Assembly (NCBI RefSeq): GCF_943192945.1
Contig: NZ_CALPCE010000002.1
Location: 248,001 to 312,000, forward strand
Source: Anaerocaecibacter muris
Lineage (GTDB): Bacteria > Bacillota > Clostridia > Christensenellales > Pumilibacteraceae
Length of the DNA: 64,000 nucleotides
Reading direction: 5' to 3'
This document shows, piece by piece, positions 16,472 to 27,491 of the stretch (position 1 is its first letter; each line of letters begins with the position of its first letter). The notes beneath the pieces are model-generated. The model was given only the letters and a program-made list of their open reading frames with translations. It was not told the DNA's origin and searched no databases. The position numbers and the translations under genes are program-made.

Positions 16472-18034
16472 TCAAAGTACATTTTTGTTACCGGCGGTGT
16501 TGTGTCGGGATTGGGCAAGGGAATAACCGCCGCAAGCATGGCAATGCTTATAAAGGCGCAGGGCTACACGGTTGATATGATCAAGTTCGACCCGTACTTC
16601 AACGTCGATTCGCTGTATTTAAGTCCGTATCAGCACGGCGAAGTTTTTGTCACCGACGACGGCGGCGAGGGCGATTTGGTTTTGGGGCATTACGAACGGT
16701 TTTTGGATCAGAACCTGTCCGAAAACAGCAACATCACGAGCGGCAAGATTTATTCCGCCGTTATTCGCAGAGAGCGTGACGGCGCGTATGACGGCGAGTC
16801 CGTTCAGGTAGTACCGCACATCACCGACGAAATCAAGCGCACGCTGTACACGCTAAACCGTCCCGAAACGGACGTCGTCGTGTGCGAGATCGGCGGCGTT
16901 GTAGGCGATATAGAAAACCACCCTTATCTCGAAGCGATACGTCAGTGCCGCGGCGAGCTGGGCAAAGGCAATGCCGTGTACATACACGTTACCTATGTTC
17001 CTGTTATCGAAATGAGCGGCGAGCATAAAACCAAGCCTACGCAAAACTCCGTTAAGGAACTGCAAAATATCGGTATTCAGCCCGATATTATCGTCTGCCG
17101 TTCAGATTATCAGCTCGACGACGCGGCTAAAAAGAAGCTGTCGCTGTTCTGTAACGTGGAGCGCAACGGCATAATAGAAAGCGTCACAACGGACAACCTG
17201 TATCAAGTGCCGTTAAGACTGCACGAACAGAACTTTGAAGGCGTTGCTCTTAATAAGTTGAAAATGGAAGAGCGCGAGCCGAAACTCGACGCATGGCGCG
17301 ACATGTGCGCGCGCGCCGAAGCCGCGCAAAATTCGGACAAGAAATTGCGCGTTGCCGTCGTCGGCAAGTACGTGGAAAAAGTGACCGCGTATCAGTCCGT
17401 GACCGACGCTATAACCACAGCGGGTCTGCTTAAAAACGAGGCTGTCGAAATATCGCTAGTGTCGAGCGCGGATGTAGAAAACGACCCCGCAGTCCTCGAC
17501 GGGTTCGACGGTATACTGATTGCGTCGGGCTTCGGCGTGCGCGGGTTCGACGGCAAGATAGCCGCAGCTAAATACGCGCGGGAAAAAGACGTGCCGTGCC
17601 TGCTCATAGGCTTGGGCGCGCAAGCGGGGCTTATAGAGTTTGCGCGCGACGTGTGCAACATGACGGGTGCGAACACGCAAGAGTTCGACGATAAAACGCC
17701 TTACGGCGTGGTGTGCAGTATCGACCCGCCCATGCTCAAAAAAGGCGCGTTCCCGACGGTGATAACCCCCGGCACGTATTTGAGCCGCATTTACGGCGCG
17801 CAGACGGTAAGCGAACGTCATCGCCATCGCTTTGATTTTTCGGCGACATACGAACAGCTTTTCTTGCGCAACGGGCTTGTATTTTCGGCGCACTCGCCGA
17901 CGGGCGTGCCCGAAGCGTTTGAAATCCCCACAAACAAGTTCTTTATCGGCACGGTGTACAATCCCGAATACCGTTCGCGGTTGTTGAGCACGCACCCGCT
18001 GTTCGCGGAATTTATCAAGGTAATCAGCAAATAA
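16469..18034 (+). CDS. CTP synthase paralogue lacking glutaminase catalytic residues (probable pseudoenzyme)
   Basis: A 521-residue PyrG homologue with an N-terminal synthetase domain (P-loop [10 protein letters not shown], residues 9-18) and a C-terminal class I glutamine amidotransferase domain. Compared with the normal PyrG at 49184-50818 the nucleophile Cys is Gly381 (IGLGAQ instead of ICLGMQ), the triad His is Asn498 (YNPEY instead of YHPEF), the oxyanion GGFG is SGFG, the GGTMRLG lid is missing, and the Asp equivalent to E. coli Asp72, which binds Mg, is Val71. PGTMSP at the substrate site is SLYLSP. ERHRHR and KTKPTQ are kept. It should not use glutamine and may not make CTP. It lies 72 nt after the HEPN gene with no terminator between, so cotranscription is likely. 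It may bind nucleotides or form filaments or heteromers with PyrG; all inference. Confidence 0.85.
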   Translation: MSKYIFVTGGVVSGLGKGITAASMAMLIKAQGYTVDMIKFDPYFNVDSLYLSPYQHGEVFVTDDGGEGDLVLGHYERFLDQNLSENSNITSGKIYSAVIRRERDGAYDGESVQVVPHITDEIKRTLYTLNRPETDVVVCEIGGVVGDIENHPYLEAIRQCRGELGKGNAVYIHVTYVPVIEMSGEHKTKPTQNSVKELQNIGIQPDIIVCRSDYQLDDAAKKKLSLFCNVERNGIIESVTTDNLYQVPLRLHEQNFEGVALNKLKMEEREPKLDAWRDMCARAEAAQNSDKKLRVAVVGKYVEKVTAYQSVTDAITTAGLLKNEAVEISLVSSADVENDPAVLDGFDGILIASGFGVRGFDGKIAAAKYAREKDVPCLLIGLGAQAGLIEFARDVCNMTGANTQEFDDKTPYGVVCSIDPPMLKKGAFPTVITPGTYLSRIYGAQTVSERHRHRFDFSATYEQLFLRNGLVFSAHSPTGVPEAFEIPTNKFFIGTVYNPEYRSRLLSTHPLFAEFIKVISK

Positions 18035-18041
18035 AATATAG

Positions 18042-18089
18042 CAAACAAAAATCACGGACGACAGTATTTGCGCCCGTGATTTTTGTTTG
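18042..18089. terminator. Bidirectional terminator between the PyrG paralogue and the ABC transporter
   Basis: A 16-bp stem (CAAACAAAAATCACGG with its complement at 18074-18089), A-rich left arm and T-rich right arm, between converging genes. Confidence 0.9.
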
Positions 18090-18210
18090 TCTGTAATGTC
18101 GGATTTTTTAACCGATTTATCGTCGGTTATAAATTTTTATGCGTTCGACTTCGTTTATAGTGGGGTATGAATGTCTGTAAACTTCTACTTGTCGGATAGC
18201 CGATAGGCGA

Positions 18211-19968
18211 TTACAGATTTTTAAACTGGTATTCGTATAGCGTTTTGTATATTCCGCCCGCTTGCATAAGCGTTTCGTGCGTGCCGCGCTCCTCCACGCC
18301 GCTTTGAGTAATGACTATTATCTCGTCGGCGTTCTTTACGGTGGATAGGCGGTGTGCGACTACAAGCGTCGTTCTGCCCTCGGACAGTTTGCCGAGCGCG
18401 TCCTGTATAAGCATTTCCGTGGCGTTGTCGAGCGCGGACGTAGCTTCGTCGAGTATAAGCATCGGCGGGTTTTTTAGGAACGCGCGCGCAATGGACACGC
18501 GCTGTTTTTGCCCGCCCGATAATTTTACGCCGCGCTCGCCGACGTTGGTATCGTACCCGTCGGGCAAGTCGGAAATATATTCGTGGATATTGGCTTTTTT
18601 TGCCGCTTCGATAATTTGTTCGTCGGTTGCGGCAAAATTGCCGTATGCAATATTCTCCTTGATAGTGCCGTTAAACAAAAACACGTCCTGTTGCACAATG
18701 CCGATATTCTTGCGCAGAGCAAACCTGTCGAGCGCGCGCAGGTCGTACCCGTCAATAGTAATCTTGCCGTCGTTTATTTCGTAAAAGCGGGGAATAAGAT
18801 GGCACAGCGTGGTTTTGCCGCCGCCCGACGGTCCGACAAGCGCGACCGTTTTGCCCGCGGGGATTTCGAGCGAGAAATTGCGTATAACCGTCGCGTCGTT
18901 TTTACTGTCGCTGTCGCCGTCCGAATTTTTATAGCCGAACGTGACGTTGTCGAAAACAATATGCCCGTCGAGCTTATCGGGCGAAATCGCGTCGGGGTTT
19001 TGCGCTTCCGGTTCGACGTCCATAATATCGCAGAACCGCTTAAATCCCGTCGCGCCCTCTTGGATTTGGTCGTAAATGGTGATTAGCGTGCGTATGGGCG
19101 TAATCAGCGTGCTTATGTACAGCACAAACGCCGTAAAGTCGCCGACGTTAATCTTTCCGTAATAAAAGAACAGCCCGCCCGCAAGCAGTACGGCAAAATA
19201 CAGAAAATCGGTAAAGAACGTCATGGACGAGTGGAACTTGCCGAGCAGGATAAACTGACGTTTACGACACTCGACAAACCTGCCGTTGCCGTCGTCGAAC
19301 TTTTGCCGTTCGTGTTCCTGCGCGTTGTACGCGCGCGAAACGCGCATGCCCGAAATCGCGCTCTCTATATCCGCGTTGATTTCGCCCTGCGCTACGCGCG
19401 ATTCCTTGTACACCTTGTTCATGTGTTTGCGCATCATAAGCGCGAACAGCACGAAAAAGGGGATAAACGCAAACACGATAAGCACAAGATAAATGTTTAT
19501 CGTGGCGAGCACGGCGAACGCGCCGACCATTGTTATAAGCGATAAAAACACGTCCTCCGGTCCGTGGTGCGCAAGCTCCGATACCTGAAACAGGTCGTTT
19601 GTCATGCGGCTCATAATCACGCCCGTTTTGTTGTCGTCGAAGTACGCGAACGGAAGTTTTTGCAGGTGCGCAAAAAGTTCGCGCCGCATGTCCGACTGTA
19701 TGCGCACGCCGACGATGTGTCCCCATGAGTGCAGGAAATAATTAAGCCCCGCTTTAAGCACGTAAAAACCGATAAGCAAACCCGCCGCCGATAACAGCAT
19801 GGTTATAAGGCGGTTGGGCACGTAATTGTTTATTATTTCTTTCGTGACATACGGATAGACAAGGTTCAAAACGGATATCGTAAACGCGCAAACCATGTCG
19901 ATAATAAACAATTTTTTATGCGGCTTGTAGTAGCTTACAAACCGTTTTAACAGATTTTGTTTTTTCAT
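18211..19968 (-). CDS. ABC transporter, fused permease/ATPase half-transporter (exporter type)
   Basis: A 585-residue type IV ABC exporter subunit: an N-terminal six-helix membrane domain (about 1-310) and a C-terminal nucleotide-binding domain with Walker A GPSGGGKTT (about 378-386), Q-loop, signature LSGGQKQR, Walker B MLILDEATSALD and H-loop VAHRLST. Half-transporters of this MdlB/MsbA-like family act as dimers and export lipids, peptides or drugs; the substrate cannot be read from sequence. Only one subunit is present here, so a homodimer is likely. It starts 39 nt after purA on the same strand; no good ribosome binding site precedes ATG 19968, which suggests translation coupled to purA or a weakly expressed gene. 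Confidence 0.9.
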   Translation of the reverse strand: MKKQNLLKRFVSYYKPHKKLFIIDMVCAFTISVLNLVYPYVTKEIINNYVPNRLITMLLSAAGLLIGFYVLKAGLNYFLHSWGHIVGVRIQSDMRRELFAHLQKLPFAYFDDNKTGVIMSRMTNDLFQVSELAHHGPEDVFLSLITMVGAFAVLATINIYLVLIVFAFIPFFVLFALMMRKHMNKVYKESRVAQGEINADIESAISGMRVSRAYNAQEHERQKFDDGNGRFVECRKRQFILLGKFHSSMTFFTDFLYFAVLLAGGLFFYYGKINVGDFTAFVLYISTLITPIRTLITIYDQIQEGATGFKRFCDIMDVEPEAQNPDAISPDKLDGHIVFDNVTFGYKNSDGDSDSKNDATVIRNFSLEIPAGKTVALVGPSGGGKTTLCHLIPRFYEINDGKITIDGYDLRALDRFALRKNIGIVQQDVFLFNGTIKENIAYGNFAATDEQIIEAAKKANIHEYISDLPDGYDTNVGERGVKLSGGQKQRVSIARAFLKNPPMLILDEATSALDNATEMLIQDALGKLSEGRTTLVVAHRLSTVKNADEIIVITQSGVEERGTHETLMQAGGIYKTLYEYQFKNL

Positions 19969-20007
19969 TGCCGTGCGGCGAATACCCGAAAACTGCGGGT
20001 TGCTCCG

Positions 20008-21622
<1,615 letters not shown>

Positions 21623-24600
21623 AATCAAATTCTCGAACGCGACGGACATCATGAGTTTAATGCGATTGACCTGATTGACTTCGCTCGCGCCGGGGTCGTA
21701 ATCGACCGCAACGATATTCGCTTGCGGATACAGGCGTTTAAGTTCTTTCATTACGCCCTTGCCCGTAACGTGATTGGGCAGGCAGGCGAACGGCTGCATA
21801 CAAATGATATTGGGCGCGCCTTCCTCGATAAGCTCCAGCATCTCGGCGGTGAGGAACCAGCCCTCGCCGACCATAGTGCCGAGCGACGTGACGTGCTTGG
21901 CTTTTTCGGCGAGCTTGACGATAGGCGACGGCGCGCCGAACTTGGCGCCTTTGAGCGCGGCGACCATAGGTTTGCGCATGTGCTCGATAAACTTGATGGC
22001 AAGATCCGACGTGAACTTGCTCATGCGCTTGCCGTCGAGCAGTTCGTACTTGACCGTCGAATCGTAACAGGAATACATAAAGAAATCCAAAAGGTCGGGC
22101 ACGACCGCTTCGCCGCCCTCGCGCTCGACAAGATCGACCGCGTAATTATTGGCGAGCGGGTGGAACTTAACAAGTATTTCGCCGACTATACCGACGCGCG
22201 GCTTTTGCACGTCGAGCGTGGGGATAGCGTCAAACTCCGCAACAATGCGTTTGCAGTACTTTTTGGCGGGCACGTTCCCGAGCGCGAATTCCTTTTGCAA
22301 CAGTTCGTCCCACTTTTTATAGACCGCCCACGTTTCGCCCTTGTTCGCCTCGTAAGGTCGAACGCGGTACAGACAGCGCATGAGCAAATCCCCGTAGATA
22401 AGCGCGTTTATGAGCGAAACGACCATGCCCAGCCCGATCTTGAACCCCGGGTTCTTTTCCAAGCCCTGCGCCGACAGAGAAATGACCGGCACTTGTTCCA
22501 TGCCCGCGCTTTTGAGCGCGCGCCGTATGAGCGCGATGTAATTGGTAGCGCGACACCCTCCGCCCGTCTGCGTCATTATGACCGCGGTGCGGTTCACGTC
22601 GTACTTACCCGATAACAGCGCGTTCATTATCTGTCCGACCACGATAATTGTAGGATAGCACGCGTCGTTGTTGACGTATTTAAGCCCCGCCGCGACCGCG
22701 TCCTGACTGTCGGGCAAGACTTCGACGTTGTAGCCGAACTTGCGCAACGCGGGCTGTACTATATTGAGATGATAGGGCGAAATCTGCGGCGAGAGTATGG
22801 TGTACGTTTCGCGCATTTTTTCGGTGAACAGCACGCGCTCGACCTGCGGCGCGGGCGTGCTCGCCGTCATGTGCTTGACCTCTCTGTCCTTGATAACCGC
22901 CATGAGCGAACGTATGCGTATGCGTGCCGCGCCGAGATTGGACACCTCGTCGATTTTGAGCAGGGTGTATACCTTGTTAGCCGCTTCCAACAGCTCTTGC
23001 ACTTGGTCGGTCGTGACCGCGTCCAGCCCGCACCCGAACGAATTGAGCTGAACAAGATCGAGATTATCGCGAGTGCGCACAAAGTTAGCCGCGCTGTAAA
23101 GCCGCGAGTGATAAGTCCACTGATCGACGACGCGGAGCGGGCGCGGCGCTTTATTGATGTGCGCAACGCTGTCTTCGGTGAGCACGGCAAACCCGTAAGA
23201 ATTTATCATTTGCGGCACGCCGTGGTTAATTTCGGGGTCGAGGTGATACGGTCTGCCCGCGAGCACTATGCCGTGCCCGCCGTTCTCGTCAAGCTGTTTT
23301 ATTATCTGCTCGCCGCGCCGCCGCGACCACGCGTTGAATTCCGCCTGTTCGAGGTACGCCTTTTTGACGGCGCGCCCGATCTTGCGCGCGGGAATATCGG
23401 GAAACTCCTGCGCGAGCCGCTTTGCCATGCGCTTGGGCGTGGCTATGGGCAGGAACGGCGCGAAAAACTTGACGCCGTTGTTGATAAATTCCTCGCGCAT
23501 GTTGAGCCGTATGACTTCCGGGTACGACCCGACGACGGGGCAGTTGTAATGATTGTCCGCGCGGTCGTCCTCTTTGCGCTCGTAGGGCAGACAGGGATAG
23601 AAAATAAACTTGACGCCGTCGTCGATTAACGATTGGATATGCCCGTGCGCGATTTTTGCGGGGTAGCATACCGATTCGGACGGCATGGTTTCTATGCCGC
23701 GCGAATACACGTCGCGCGAGGAACGCGGCGACAGCTTGACCGAATAGCCCAGCTCGGTAAACAGCGTGAACCAGAACGGATAGTTTTCGTAAATATTGAG
23801 CACGCGCGGAATACCTATAACGCCGCGCGGCGCTTTGTCGTCGGGCAAAGGTCGATAGTAGGCGAATAACCGTTTATACTTTTCGTCGAACAGGTTGGGC
23901 AGTTTGTCCGCCTGTTTTTCGGGCGCGTTGCCGCCGCGTTCGCAACGGTTGTTGGTAATAAAAGTCCTGCCGTCGTCGAATTCGGAAATAGTGAGCAAGC
24001 AATGATTGCCGCACTTTTCGCAACGCCGCGACGATTTAATAACCTTAAACTTTTCGAGTTCGGCTTTGGTCTTTATAGTGCTCTTGCCGCCCGTGTAGTT
24101 GTTGCGGCTGATAAGCGCCGCGCCGTATGCGCCCATAAGTCCCGCTTGATTGGGTCGAACGACCTCACGCCCCGACACAAGCTCGAACGCGCGCAATACC
24201 GATTCGTTGAGGAACGTTCCGCCCTGAACGATAATTTTTTCGCCCATCTCTTTGGCGTCGCGCAGTTTTATGACCTTGAATAAAGCGTTTTTAACTACCG
24301 AATAGGCGAGCCCTGCGGAAATGTCCGCAACGGTCGCGCCCTCTTTTTGCGCCTGTTTGACGCGCGAGTTCATAAACACAGTGCACCGCGAACCGAGATC
24401 GACGGGCGCGGAAGATTCCAGCCCGACTTTTGCGAACCTGTCTGCGTCCGTGCCGATGGCGCGCGCAAACGTTTCTATAAAACTGCCGCAACCCGACGAA
24501 CACGCTTCGTTGAGCAGAATATCGGTTATTACGCCGTTCTTAATGCGCAAACACTTCATGTCCTGCCCGCCGATGTCCAACAGAAATTCGACGTTAGGCA

Positions 24601-25839
24601 AGATTTTTTCCGCCGCGGTAAGGTGCGCCATGGTTTCTATTTCGCCGTTGTCCAGTCCGAGCGCGGTTTTTATAAGGCTCTCGCCGTAGCCCGTAATCGT
24701 GCCGTACCCGATATACGCGTCGTCGGGCATAAGCTCGTAAATGTTTTTAATGATTTCCGTAACGGACGCGAGCGGGTCGCCCGAATTGGAGCCGTACCAC
24801 GAATACAACAGCCCGCCGTCCTTGTCGATAAGCGCGACTTTGGTAGTGGTAGAGCCTGCGTCGATGCCGAGGAAGGTCGCGCCCTTGTGATTTTTTATGT
24901 CGGCAAACGGGATTGCGACCTTACTGTGCCGCAGACGGAATTCGGTGAGTTCGTCCTTGGACGAAAACAGCGGCGCGAGCCGCGTGACTTCGTGTTCGCC
25001 CACGTTTTTGACCTGTTCGAGCTTGTTCAACAGCTCGGCGGAAGTGAATTGTTTTTCCGACTTGTACGCCGCGCCGATCGCGTTGAACACCTGCGAGTTT
25101 TCGGGAAATATCGCTTTTTGCGGTTGGAGCGTTACGACGAACCGTCGCCCCAGCTCGCTCAAAAAGTGCAAAGGTCCGCCGAGGAACGCGACGTTGCCGC
25201 GGATTGGCTTGCCGCACGCCAGCCCCGATATTGTCTGATTGACCACCGACTGGAATACCGACGCGGCGACGTCCGATTTTTTTGCGCCGTCGTTTATAAG
25301 CGGCTGTATGTCGGACTTGGCAAAAACGCCGCACCGCGAGGCGATAGGGTAGATAATCCCTGCGTCCTTGGCAAGCTCGTTAAGACCTTGCGCGTCGGTG
25401 TTTAACAGTACCGCCATTTGATCGATAAACGCGCCGGTGCCGCCCGCGCACGTTCCGTTCATGCGCTGATCGACGCTTCCTTTAAGGTATGTAATCTTTG
25501 CGTCCTCGCCGCCCAGCTCGATAGCGACGTCGGTTTCGGGAATAAGCCTGCGTATTGCCTCCACGCCCGCTATAACTTCCTGCACGAACGGTATGCCCAA
25601 CCACTCGGACACGGATATGCCGCCCGAACCCGTTACCGTCACTGTAAACAAATCGTAGTCTTTAAGCAACGCTTTGAGTACCTGATACAGCGTCGCGCGA
25701 ACGTCGGAGTTGTGCCGTTGATAGCTCGAATGAACAAGATTGTCTTTTTCGTCGAGCACGGCTGTTTTTATTGTCGTCGAACCTATGTCTAATCCTATGC
25801 GATACATAATTTAATCCTTATGAAAATTACCACGCATAT

Positions 25840-25868
25840 ATTATAAAGTATAGCGTTGCGTATGTCAA
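25840..25868 (-). promoter_or_regulatory. Sigma-A type promoter of the dehydratase/activase gene
   Basis: On the minus strand TTGACA (complement of 25863-25868), 17 bp, TATAAT (complement of 25840-25845). Confidence 0.88.
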
Positions 25869-26033
25869 GTAAATGACTTTCGCCGTTTGTTTTATTGCCG
25901 ACCGTGACGGGCATGTGTTTATAAATTACATAAAATTTTTACCGTAAAAGCCGTTAAATATGCTCCATACGCTTGATAATAAAGTCGGCGCGGGAAAGTT
26001 TTGGCGTAAAGACGTATTTGTGTAAATATAATA

Positions 26034-26062
26034 TTGACTAAACGGAAAAACTATTATATAAT
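26034..26062 (+). promoter_or_regulatory. Sigma-A type promoter of the flavin-reductase/rubredoxin gene
   Basis: TTGACT (26034-26039), 17 bp, TATAAT (26057-26062). Confidence 0.85.
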
Positions 26063-26136
26063 GAATAAGATAAACAAAGCGCATGAGCGGTATTGTTGCG
26101 CGGGTTGCTGCTTTGTATAGCGGAGGTTGATATTAC

Positions 26137-26778
26137 ATGAAAGACGTCACAACAAAACTTTCTTACGGATTATATGTGCTTACGAGCTGGTCGGACGGCA
26201 AGCCCGTCGGTTGTATAGTAAACTGCGCAATGCAGATTACAGCTATTCCCGCATCGTTCGCCGTCAGCGTGAACCACGATAACTTTACGACGGAGTGCAT
26301 CAAAAAGACGGGCAAGTTTGCCATTTGCATACTCGCAGAGGACAGCGACCCGTCGTTAATCGGCACGTTCGGGTTTAAATCGGGCAGGGATATAGACAAG
26401 TTCGACAAAGTGGGTTACACCGTCGAGTCGAGGTTGCCCGTTATAAACGACAGTTGCGGGTTTATAGTCTGCGACGTAATAAACACAATGGAGAGCGAAA
26501 CCCATACCGTGTTTTTGGGAGCGCAGGTCGCGGCGGAGCAGTACGGCGACAGAACGCCCATGACTTACGATTACTATCACAAGGTCATCAAGGGCAAAAG
26601 CCCCAAAAACGCGCCCACGTACCGCGCCGATTCGGAACAAGCCGCCGACGCGCCTATCAAAACGCGCAAGTTCAAGTGCGAGATTTGCGGGTTTGTTTAC
26701 GAGGGCGACGAACTGCCCGAAGACTATGTTTGCCCCATTTGCGGGGTCGGGCCCGAACACTTTACCGAAATAGAATAA
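26137..26778 (+). CDS. hrb: Flavin reductase-rubredoxin fusion (high-molecular-weight rubredoxin)
   Basis: A 213-residue two-domain redox protein. Residues 1-150 match the FMN-binding split-barrel flavin reductase family (YGLYVLTS, CIVNCAMQI, F-A-V-S-V-N). Residues about 165-213 are a rubredoxin with the iron ligands C-E-I-C-G and C-P-I-C-G. This order matches the acetogen Hrb protein, which passes electrons from NAD(P)H to a flavodiiron protein for oxygen or NO removal; that partner is not in the window. GGAGG lies 12 nt before ATG 26137. Its own promoter and a weak terminator make it a single-gene unit. Oxidative-stress defence is the likely role. Confidence 0.88.
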   Translation: MKDVTTKLSYGLYVLTSWSDGKPVGCIVNCAMQITAIPASFAVSVNHDNFTTECIKKTGKFAICILAEDSDPSLIGTFGFKSGRDIDKFDKVGYTVESRLPVINDSCGFIVCDVINTMESETHTVFLGAQVAAEQYGDRTPMTYDYYHKVIKGKSPKNAPTYRADSEQAADAPIKTRKFKCEICGFVYEGDELPEDYVCPICGVGPEHFTEIE

Positions 26779-26793
26779 TCATACAGCAAAAGG

Positions 26794-26818
26794 AACGACG
26801 GTGCGGTCGTTATTATAT
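26794..26818 (+). terminator. Weak terminator after the hrb-like gene
   Basis: AACGAC (26794-26799) pairs with GTCGTT (26806-26811), then ATTATATT. Short stem and no clean T-run. Confidence 0.45.
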
Positions 26819-26891
26819 TGGTGTCTTATTGCATGATATGTATTTTTCGATTAGTCGGTTACACTTGCGATAGGGGAAATTCGATAAAATG

Positions 26892-26949
26892 AAAACACGA
26901 AACGACATAAAGCCGTTTCGTGTTTTTATGGTGCGGAGGACGAGACTTG
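26892..26949 (-). repeat. Direct repeat of tRNA-Leu 3' end plus terminator (copy A)
   Basis: Matches 27068-27126 with one substitution and one missing base. It contains the terminator stem (26892-26903 with 26915-26926) and the complement of the tRNA 3' end with CCA and acceptor strand as far as half of the T-arm. The rest of a tRNA is absent. Confidence 0.85.
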
Positions 26950-27061
26950 CGCGTATTGCTACGCAATCCGTCTGCTTCGCGGCACAGCCGCTCGCACGCT
27001 CGCTAAAAATATGCCACAGGCATATTTTATTAACGCTCGCGCGGATCGAGTTCAAGTCTCG
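26950..27061. mobile_element. Hairpin-rich insert beside tRNA-Leu (possible relic or small element)
   Basis: About 112 bp between the two tRNA 3'-end copies. It ends with an inverted copy of the T-arm (27047-27061), so CGAGACTTG at 26941-26949 and CAAGTCTCG at 27053-27061 are terminal inverted repeats. Inside is a perfect 10-bp hairpin AAAATATGCC-ACA-GGCATATTTT (27006-27028). No coding capacity. Element status is inference. Confidence 0.4.
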
Positions 27062-27066
27062 AAAAT

Positions 27067-27103
27067 AAAAACACGAAACAACATAAAGCCGTTTCGTGTT
27101 TTT
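27067..27103 (-). terminator. Terminator of tRNA-Leu
   Basis: A 13-bp stem (27067-27079 with 27091-27103), A5 on one arm and T5 on the other, directly downstream of the tRNA on the minus strand. Confidence 0.88.
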
Positions 27104-27105
27104 CA

Positions 27106-27190
27106 TGGTGCGGAGGACGAGACTTGAACTCGTACGGAGTTACCCACAGGCTTCTGAGACCTGCGCGTCTGCCAATTTCGCCACCCCCGC
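27106..27190 (-). tRNA. tRNA-Leu (anticodon CAG)
   Basis: Minus strand, CCA encoded (complement of 27106-27108). Acceptor arm GCGGGGG / CCTCCGC, D-arm TGGCGAAATTGGCAGACGC, anticodon stem CAGGT/GCCTG with loop CTCAGAA giving anticodon CAG (reads CTG), a long class II variable arm (TGGGTAACTCCGTA region), and T-arm CGAGTTCAAGTCTCG. The variable arm and the TGG-AATTGG-A pattern support Leu. A consensus promoter lies just upstream and a strong terminator just downstream. Confidence 0.94.
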
Positions 27191-27200
27191 AAACATTAAA

Positions 27201-27229
27201 ATTATACATTGTTTGCGCGGCATTGTCAA
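27201..27229 (-). promoter_or_regulatory. Sigma-A type promoter of tRNA-Leu
   Basis: On the minus strand TTGACA (complement of 27224-27229), 17 bp, TATAAT (complement of 27201-27206), ending about 10 nt before the tRNA. Confidence 0.9.
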
Positions 27230-27375
27230 GCAAAGCGCAGGCGTTTTTTGTTCGCGTAGCTAAAACTCCGTCGGTTTTACTCCGCGCGCGCCGTTATTCG
27301 CATTGCCGTTAGCCTGATTTTGTCTTTTTCGTTAATTTAGGACAGGTAGTCGCCGCGAAAATATTAAAAAAAGTC

Positions 27376-27404
27376 TTGACAAAATATGAACAATATGTTA
27401 ACAT
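27376..27404 (+). promoter_or_regulatory. Promoter of the giant surface protein gene with operator-like words
   Basis: TTGACA (27376-27381), 17 bp, TAACAT (27399-27404). The spacer and -10 box contain GAACAATATGTTAAC, and a related GAACAAATTGTTAAC follows at 27429-27443, suggesting a repressor site in two copies. Confidence 0.72.
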
Positions 27405-27491
27405 TTATCTGTATACACACGCAAATGTGAACAAATTGTTAACAAAATTGCGAAAAACGTCGAAAGACCTGCTCGTAGCGAGGTAAAAACA

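Noticed and set aside
26930-27061. A second tRNA gene
   Set aside because: Only the 3' acceptor strand and half of the T-arm are present; no D-arm or anticodon arm can be drawn.
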